Assembly (NCBI GenBank): GCA_963682055.1
Contig: OY821751.1
Coordinates: forward strand, 5,456,001-5,520,000
Reading direction: 5' to 3'
Origin: Primula veris
Lineage: Eukaryota; Streptophyta; Magnoliopsida; Ericales; Primulaceae
Length of the DNA stretch: 64,000 nt
Under the pieces are notes generated by a model. It did not search any database. It was not told where the DNA came from and saw only the letters and a list, made by a program, of their open reading frames with translations. Below are positions 56,601-64,000 of this stretch, in pieces. Both the position numbers and the translations under genes were made by a program. Numbering within the stretch: position 1 is the first letter of the stretch; each line of letters starts with the position of its first letter.

Positions 56601-59600
56601 TCGACACAACTTTAACCAATCTAGTGGGGTTATATTGATTTCGTAAGCACGGCATTTTCTTGATCTATGACCACTAGGAAACATAGCAGAACCTGGGAAT
56701 TGTGGGGTTCTCTTAAGTTCTTCTCTCTCTCATTTTTGGTTATGTGTAGTATTAAGCTGTATTGCTATTTAATCACTCCCCAGGACCCATGCACAAAAAT
56801 AACACTAATTTGGAAGAGGATTATGATTAACCTCGGGGCGTCGGTAATAATCAATAAATAAATAAAAACTATGTGGAAATGACTAAAAAAATTACATGTA
56901 GAAATAGCTTCAAGGTGACATGGACTTCAAAGTGTATATAAAACGAAAAACAGGTGTAAAAACAACTCCATATCTCCAAGTTATTGAGCCTATGCTAACA
57001 GGAATCTCCCAAAATATGTACCAACTTCAGTCTTTCATTACTAATAATCCATATTTCACATGAAAATTAAAGCCTTAAAAACAAAGGATCGCGTTATCTT
57101 TCTAGAACAACTCCATCCATTCCAAAGTGAGTATATATCGAGCGGACGATTTGTCATGTACAACAGAACGAACCAAACGGAAATATAAAACGACACATTG
57201 TAGATTCAAGGTGAAAAATGTTGGAAAAAAAAGTAAGTTGTATGGTATTAATTTTGTGGTATTATTATTATTTAGCATTTACATTTTATAAGTTTTTAGA
57301 GATCATGGATTTAACATTTATATTTTATAAGTTTTTTTAGAGATCATGGGTTCATGGGATTAAAACTATGTAACCTTTCATTTCCTACATTCATGTTGAG
57401 TTTAGTATAAATAAGTGATGTTTTTACCTTTGTAAGACACACCAAAATAATAAAAAGTCATTTCCCCTTTCTTGTGTTTTTTCTACCATTTTGTTACTAG
57501 TTTTCCGACCTCCTTTGATATTCTTTCAAATCCAACAAAAAAAACAACAAACACGTATTTAATTTGCTTCTGCAGACGATTTGAAACTTTATTAGATACA
57601 CTCATTGGCATAGTCGATAATGTGATAATGTCTAGACTCATATGACTCTTATCTATCAGGAAATTAACATTCTTTCTTGGTGGAGGTGAAAAACTATGCT
57701 TTTAACTAGCATTAGAAGTTACTATATTTTAGCATTAGAAGTCTAATCTCCATACAATTTTATCATAATTCACATGATCAAACTAACTTATTTAAATAGC
57801 GTAAACTAAGATCTAATAACGTCACTGCACAAATTTCAACTGGATACAAGAATTCACGCTACATGATTGGTGGTTTTGCCTCAAATTTTTTAAAAAGCAA
57901 ACTTTCCCAGGGTGTATCCAACAATCCTACTTGACAGGTAAAAAAAGTTGCAAAGGTAATATTTCCTGTGTATGCAAAATAAACCCATTACCAAAGGCTA
58001 AATATCTGGAATTTTCAGAACCTACCAGTCTATATTAGTTTACTGTCCAACTCCATACAGATAATCATAATTTGCATGATCACACCAACTCATTTTAATT
58101 TTATGAAATAAATCTAATAATGTCACTGCATAAATATCAACTGGATACAAAATACAGGCTACATATGATGGGTTTGCCTCAGATAATAAAATAACATAAA
58201 AGGCAAACTTTTACATGGTGTACCCAACAACCTTATGTACTCCTACTTGAAAGTTAAAAAGGGAAAAAAAAAATTAAGTTCCTGTGTATGCCAAGAAACC
58301 CATTATCAAGACTGAACATCAATAAAAATTAGCATTAATCTACTGCCGCAACTCCGTACAGTTGATCATAAGTCATAACTTGCATGACCACGCTAACTTA
58401 TCAAAATGATCCTAAACTAAGATCTAAGAATGTCACTGAAATAACTCAAGGGAATATTGTCCTTTAGTACAAATTTTGAGACTCTAAGAAGAGCTGATGA
58501 AACATTTACAAAGATTAGTTACGAATGATGAATGAACCTCACCTCCCTCTTTTTTTCTATTTATGTTTATCGTTTGATGTTAAAGTGTTAAATAATCGTG
58601 ATGTTACATTGATATGCACCTAATATTACACAAAAAACACAAATTCTAGTTATATGTAAAATAAAGAATAAATGAAACCAAAATTATGTACTCCCTAAAC
58701 GTTAACTTTCCCAAAATTCAAATGGGTACAAAAATACTCATTTCATATGTTCTAAAAGCTTGCTTCTTCGAGACAAAACTCGATTTAAACCTTAAAAAAA
58801 ATTAAAAAAGCTCGCTTTTTCTGCTTTCAAACCGCTAAAAGCTTACACATTTTACGCTTTTAACGTAGCTCTTGCAAAACGCTTTTGTTAAGTTTTCGCT
58901 TTTTAAAACACTCTTTCATATACATATCAAGCAATACACACACACATACATACATAGATAAACACATTATCAGAATGAAGGGGAAAAACAGTATTAACCT
59001 GAAGAAAGTGAAAAGTAAGAGGGTTGTTTTTCTGCTTTTTAGACCGCTAAAAGCTTATGTATTTTATGATTTTAGCGTAGCTCTTGCAAAAACGCTTATT
59101 TATTTTACAATTTTAGCGTAGCTCTTGTAAAAACGCTTATGTAAAGTTTTCGCTTTTTTAAACACTCTTTCATATACAGATCAAGCAATACACACATAAA
59201 CACATAGATAAACACACTATCAGAATGAAGGGGGAAAACAGTATTAACCTGAAGAAAGTGAAAAGTAAGAGGGTTGTTTTTATTCTTTTTAGACCACTAA
59301 AAGTTTATGTATTTTACGATTTTGGCATAACTCTTGCAAAAACGCTTATGTAAAGTTTTCGCTTTTTTAAACCCTCTTTCATATACTGATCAAGCACTAT
59401 ACACACACATATATATATATATATATATGTATACATGTGTGTGTGTATATATAGACACACACTATTAGAATTTAAATAAATAAAAAAAGGAGTAACAAAC
59501 CTGAAGAAAGTGAAAAAGAAGAGGTGAGTTGTTTCATATACAAATCAAGCAATAAAAACACACACAGAAACACACATGCATACACACACACACACACACA

Positions 59601-59749
59601 CACACAAAAACTAATAGATTAAAAAATTAAAAAAAAAGGGGTAACAAACCTGAGGAAAAAGAAAAAGAAGAGGAGGGTAGTTTGGATCTAGCTCTGGTGT
59701 GGGCCCTAGCTGATGCTGCTGATATCTTCTTACTTTTACCAACTTCCAT
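53676..59749 (-). CDS. Alpha/beta-hydrolase family protein, five coding exons
   Basis: Exons on the minus strand are 59749-59650, 56523-56261, 55753-55542, 54958-54694 and 53972-53676 (100, 263, 212, 265 and 297 nt). All are joined by GT-AG introns that keep frame, giving 378 residues. The start is the only ATG in frame before a basic Ser/Ala-rich N-terminus. Residues 35-54 are hydrophobic and probably a membrane anchor. The fold follows: DGRHLAYKEHG, the strand ending FVHAF, the nucleophile elbow GFSMGG with Ser176, an acidic residue in GDEDKMVP (D327 or D329) and His357 in PGGGHLF. The family comprises plant esterase/lipase-like proteins whose substrates are mostly unknown. Residue 105 is Ala in HAF where HGF is usual at the oxyanion hole. 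Intron 1 is 3.1 kb and full of repeats. A non-coding first exon cannot be excluded. Confidence 0.9.
57219..57537. mobile_element. Solo LTR, 319 bp, in intron 1 of the hydrolase gene
   Basis: The ends are TGTTGGA and TCCAACA, flanked by AAAAA on both sides (57214-57218 and 57538-57542). It contains a tandem pair around ATTTTATAAGTTTTT..AGAGATCATGG and a TATA-like AGTATAAATAAG near 57403. The 7-bp inverted ends are persuasive; the poly-A target duplication alone is not. Confidence 0.65.
57750..58445. repeat. Tandem repeat of about 300 bp, 2.3 units, in intron 1
   Basis: Units start near 57750, 58050 and 58345. Each has a CATGATCA/CATGACCA..CTAACTTA block, AATAA.GTCACTGCA, CAACTGGATACAA and CCTGTGTATGC. 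The units have diverged by 15-20% (by eye), so the array is old. Confidence 0.75.
58817..59660. repeat. Tandem repeat of about 210-250 bp in intron 1 that includes the end of exon 1
   Basis: Three to four units contain CCGCTAAAAGCTTA, TAGCGTAGCTCTTGCAAAA, CTTTCATATACA, a CA/TA run and AACCTGAAGAAAGTGAAAA. The last part resembles the exon 1 end with its donor site (59645-59675). A (CA)n run lies at 59583-59605 and a (TA)n run at 59410-59430. Confidence 0.75.
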
Positions 59750-61578
59750 TTTCAATCTACAGAAATATACGTATATATATATTTATAATGTATATGTATT
59801 ATATATATATATATGTATATATGTATAATGTATAATTTATAAAGATGATAAGTGAGTCTTATTATCTATATATATTTATATACATGCAGCCGGCTAGGGT
59901 TACAAGTATAATTTGCCAAATAAACTAAAAAGCTCAATAGTACAATAATATACTACAACACTCCTTATTTGGACGTCTTGAATTCTTCGTCTTGATGCAG
60001 TCGATCTGAGTCGAGTTCATTCATAGTGCTAAACACATATATTAAATTAGAAATCTTTAAGTAATAGAATGTTGTTATACAAAATACACGTAAAACGATT
60101 TTATTTGGTATATGATTATAATTGTTTTGAAAATATAATGATTTTTATGTGTTTTTTATATTTTGAATTGAATAAATGTAAACGAGTAATTAGTAAAAAA
60201 AAAGTTGAAGTATTTTCGAAAAAAATGGATAAAATTGGACAGCCTTATTGGTCTTGAGTTACCTTGTTATAATAGAATGATGTGGTTGTTTTATATCTAT
60301 CTTATTGTAAAATTTTAATTTTAGTGTTGAAATAGTTTTATTAATGTGTTTATGTTAACCGTAAAATTAATCTTTCTATAACTTTCATGTTAAATATAAT
60401 AAAGAAGTTAGTAATATTACGTGGGGCATGTATATTTATTTTGATAAATTTATTATATACTTTTGTTGTTATTTTAATATTTTATTCCAAAATATGCAAT
60501 AATAATATATAATAATATAATATGTCAGAATAAATAAAATAAAATAGATTTTTATAGTTGAAAAATAAAATGTACCAATATAAAACGTAAACTCATACTA
60601 ACTTTAACATTTATATGTGAAACTTATAAAGTTAATTTATATCAATTGTCAAGTTAAAAAATCAACATTTAACAGCACTGGATGGTATTTTTATAGGATG
60701 GTAATCATACACTACTACTACGTTAATAAATAATACTACTATCACAGGTACATGTGAGCTCCACTAGTCATGTTTAGCCATACCATCTGTTATGTTTTTA
60801 TCAAAAGCAGTGTAGTTGACTTAAAGTCAGGATTACTCACGTTCCAGATGATTAGATATTACTATGCTACATTTCATATTTTAACTGTAGCAATATCCAA
60901 TGACTGTGAATTTTGAGTCACTCTGACTCAGAGTCAGAGACGCTGCTTCCGTTTTTATCGGTGTTTTTTTTTTAATATGTATTCGTAATTATTTTATAAT
61001 TTTTTTTGTAAAACTACTATTTTATTTTAAATTGTTTGTTCAAAATAATATGTAAAATTACATATTTTATTGTTATTTATTAATATAACTACCTTATAAA
61101 TATTGTCAAACAAACAATTAAATATAAAAAAATATACCAAAAGTTCAAAAAAAAATAAACAAACACTTAGAAATAAAATAATACGTTGATTTAAAAAAAA
61201 TCAAAAAAAAATAATGAATACATATTAAAAAACCAATAACCTGACCATACCCGAGGAAATTTGCTCCATTTGTTTCGTATGTGTTACTAATTAAGTAAAT
61301 AACCGAACATGGATAAAATTTAAAGTATGTTCATTAAACGAATCGAATATGAACACGACGGTGTTCGTTCCTTGAGATCTTGCTCCGTTAATAGTTTGAA
61401 AAATAAGCTAGATTTATTAATATTATTCTAAATAGACATGTATGTCATAAATTTTACAATAATATAATATCTTGAAAATCCACTATTATGTGAAAATATC
61501 ACGCCTATTAATCATGTAGAAAATGTGAAACTTGAGTAACATATGTTCAGACTCATATAAATATTGATGTTGTGGCGA
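59750..61578. other. Upstream region of the hydrolase gene, AT-rich, no further gene seen
   Basis: 59765-59880 is a (TA)n-rich stretch in the expected 5'UTR/promoter of the hydrolase gene. The rest has only short frames. A block of direct and inverted GACTCAGAGTCAGAG type lies near 60920-60945. Confidence 0.55.
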
Positions 61579-61583
61579 TAATG

Positions 61584-62816
61584 TGTTAAACTTAGAGTTC
61601 AATAATTGATTTTGATTATGTTTTTAATGATTTTACGATTTCTCTATTTCGATTATATAATGCTTGTCTTTTCCAAAAATAGAAAATGTATATTTCAGGA
61701 CTTTAAAATGATAGAGCATTGGATAACGAAGCCAAAGGTTCAAGCGGAACCAAAATCGGAGCTAAAACGAAAAAGCTACAAGCATTCGAAGAATAACGAG
61801 AAAACCGAGAAACTGCCAGAGAAAAACGACCGATCGAAATGGCAGAAACGACCGATCGTTTCTGGTCCAAATTCTTCCAGTGAGGTCGTCTGAAAAACGA
61901 CCGGTCGACTGTAGAAAACGACCGATCGTTTTCTGCAGATTTCAAAAACGACCGGTCGACTGAAAAAAACGACCGATCGTTTTTCAGCCGTTTTCAGAAA
62001 CAACTTTTTAGCTTTTTTGAATAAGCAGCTTTAAACATTGGATAAAAGCCTTCAACCTCTACCAACGGTCATAATACAAAAAACAGACTTTGCTGGCCAT
62101 ATAAACCACCCCAATCACTCTCCAAACATATCCATTCATATCCGTTCACCATCCTTCAACATCTTTCAATCAAAACCCTAAAAATCGCAATTTTGGTGAA
62201 ATAATTCGAAAAAGAGGAAAATTGAAGAAAAAGCGATTCAAGCTCAAATACAGAGCAAACATCATCAATATCACAAATTAGCTTATTTAGAATCAATCAA
62301 AGTGTGAGTGTTGTGTTGCCTTCAACAATTTTGTAAAGAGTGAATTATAAACTCATTTGTGAGCGAGTGATCGGGTAGAGGCTTTGTAAGCGAGTGATCG
62401 GATAGAGGCTTTGTAAGCGAGTGTTGCTTAAAAGCTCTAGGTCTTTTCATTCGGAATACTCATAGAGTGAGGGGGAGCTTAATCGGTCGATTAGCTCGTT
62501 AGAATTTGTAAAATCGGAAAGAACATTTTAGTGAAATACTCGTTAGCGTGAATACCGAGGAGAGGACGTAGGCCGTTTTGCCAAACCTCTATAAATCGCG
62601 GTATCAATTTCTTTCCTTAACTTTTACCTTCCGCACCTTATATTATTGCTTATTTTCTTGCTTGCGTTTAGGACTTCAAGCATTTCATTAACATTTATTA
62701 AACGCTTAAGCTTAGAATTGCGAATAGTTGGTTTGTTAGTTGCCATTATTTTTAATTCCGCGAAAAACGCTAAAAATTTTATTCACCCCTCTAAGGTTTA
62801 GCCGCACGGGCCAACA
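61584..62816 (+). mobile_element. Solo LTR, 1233 bp, copia (SIRE/Maximus-like), TSD TAATG
   Basis: The LTR begins TGTTAAAC and ends CCAACA, with TAATG on both sides (61579-61583 and 62817-62821). The 3' part has features I associate with SIRE/Maximus LTRs: GAGGACGTAGGCC, CCAAACCTCTATAAATC, a CTTTCCTTAACTTTTACC stretch and TTATTCACCCCTCTAAGG shortly before the end. A duplicated GCGAGTGATCGG..TAGAGGCTTTGTAA unit lies at about 62362-62415. No internal region adjoins it. The group assignment is from memory of typical LTR ends and is less certain than the LTR call. Confidence 0.8.
61827..61979. repeat. Six decamers CGACCGATCG / CGACCGGTCG within the solo LTR
   Basis: Copies begin at 61827, 61849, 61898, 61919, 61949 and 61970. 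Those at 61898 and 61949 have GGTCG and are perfect palindromes. Most are preceded by an A-run. They lie in the first 400 nt of the LTR, where enhancer repeats would be expected if the + orientation is right. Confidence 0.85.
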
Positions 62817-62821
62817 TAATG

Positions 62822-64000
62822 TATTGTATATAACTTTCTGAAAAGCCGAAACAAAAAATTAAATAAGACAATCACATTTCTTAAATTATCTCAATTCTTT
62901 ATGCAAGTTGAAGAAAAAAAAAACGATATTATATTGAAAAATAACTCATTTAAAAAAACTTATTTTTAAAAAATAGTAAAAAGCAAAAAATTACAAAAAA
63001 CTGACTTACATTCAATAAAATTATGTAATTATTAGAAAAAGTAAATATTTCATTAAAAGCGACTTGTTTTTTAAAACTATTTGATTTTTTTTGTTGACTA
63101 ATTTTTTTAAAAAATGGCTTATTTTAAAGAAATTAATTATAGTTGATAAAAAACAACTTAATTTCAAGTAGAGGAAATTATTTTCAAAATAAATGATATT
63201 TTTCAATATAAGTAACTTATTTTGACAAAAGGTACTGACTTTCAAAATAGCGACATGTTTTTTTTTTCTAAAAAAAAACGACTTTTATTCCCATACCAAG
63301 AGCTAACATCATATACCCCAATTGAGACATGGTAAAATAGGCTAAACATATGACTTATTTGAAATAAGACTTGTTTTTTTCCTAATATTGACGGTTTTTT
63401 TAAAAAAAAATTGACTTTTTGATTCTAATAAAAAAAAATATATGTTAATCATACCAAGTATAAGCCAAAACTTACCCCAGCCCACAAACTTATAAACAAT
63501 AAAACAACTAAATCAATTTTACACCAAACATTAAGAGTATGTTTGGGAGCTCGAAAATGTCACAAAAAAAAAAATGAAATTAAAAGAAAGTAAAACCAGT
63601 GAAAATTAACTAGAAATCATTTTTTGGTCCTGTGTTTTGAAAAATCAATAGAAACTAAAAAAAAAAAAAAAGGTTAGAGATATGAACTAATACCAATTTT
63701 CGCATTTGTTTTTTTATTTTACTACCACTTTTAAAAGTAAATTGGTTTATCTGGTTATACGCACAAACTTTTTTCACGCTTTACTTTGCACTAGTTTTAT
63801 TATGGAGTCAAAACACAATAAAACAAATATTTCGTCGATAAATTATTTTATTTTTCATAAGTTTTTCGGATTACAAACATGTAAAAGTGTTATTTCAAAA
63901 GTCAATTTTGTTACCAAACACCCTTAAATCTTTTCCATGATCAATCTGTTTTTTTTTTTTTAATAATCATAAACCCGTCAACCTGTTTTACAGATGCTAG
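62822..64000. other. AT-rich terminal region, no gene seen
   Basis: Long A and T runs and low-complexity sequence, with only short frames of low-complexity Lys/Asn/Phe/Ile composition. Confidence 0.6.

Noticed and set aside
60900..60960. Local GACTCAGAGTCAGAG palindromes upstream of the hydrolase gene.
   Set aside because: Too short and isolated to support a MITE or a defined regulatory array.
61606..61945. Frames on both strands in the decamer-array region of the solo LTR.
   Set aside because: The open frames follow from the tandem repeat and lie within an LTR with defined ends and TSD.
1..64000. tRNA, rRNA or other structural RNA genes.
   Set aside because: None were recognised by reading; a covariance-model scan was not possible here, so absence is not proven.

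Overview
The window is nuclear DNA of a flowering plant, most likely a eudicot. It is AT-rich and intron-bearing, with papain-type cysteine protease genes of the senescence-associated (SAG39/SAG12-like) group, an alpha/beta hydrolase gene with five coding exons, L1-type LINEs that encode RNase H, Ty1/copia elements, solo LTRs and MITEs. No prokaryotic or organellar gene organisation is seen and I cannot name the species.

Layout. (1) 1-12850: an L1-type LINE (LINE-A, + strand) split in its reverse transcriptase by an 8.26-kb Ty1/copia element on the - strand (1309-9571, target duplication GTTTT). (2) 12850-16570: a gene-less fossil of a protease promoter, then a 5'-truncated second LINE (LINE-B, 13939-15889) flanked by direct repeats of about 500 bp. 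(3) 16570-20110: minisatellite, solo LTR (TSD TATAT) and a long-TIR MITE. (4) 20111-21221: cysteine protease CP1. (5) 21428-40078: the same LINE-A/copia/LINE-B/solo-LTR/MITE series again, but lacking a 3.6-kb piece that was lost by fusing the RNase H regions of the two LINEs. (6) CP2 (40079-41192), CP3 (48234-49345) and CP4 (51333-52435), separated by homologous but more diverged spacers. (7) 53676-59749: an alpha/beta hydrolase gene on the - strand, convergent with CP4, whose 3.1-kb first intron holds a solo LTR and two tandem-repeat arrays. (8) 61584-62816: a solo LTR resembling the SIRE/Maximus group, then AT-rich DNA without recognised genes.

The four proteases are colinear. Each has 430- and 593-nt coding exons, one phase-1 intron of 80-91 nt and 340 residues, and all carry the features of a secreted or vacuolar papain-like preproenzyme. 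Reading their flanks together suggests how the array grew. CP1 and CP2 are almost identical upstream, but their second exons and 3' flanks differ strongly. That fits unequal crossing-over inside a protease gene, which duplicated about 20 kb including LINE-A with its copia insertion and left CP1 as a hybrid.

All retroelement coding regions are damaged. I found no evidence for a wholly new biological system. The most interesting points are the hybrid CP1, the -1 frame relation at the copia gag-pol boundary beside slippery homopolymers, the roughly 500-bp direct repeats exactly bordering LINE-B, and the promoter fossils. Percentages and positions come from reading by eye and are approximate where stated.
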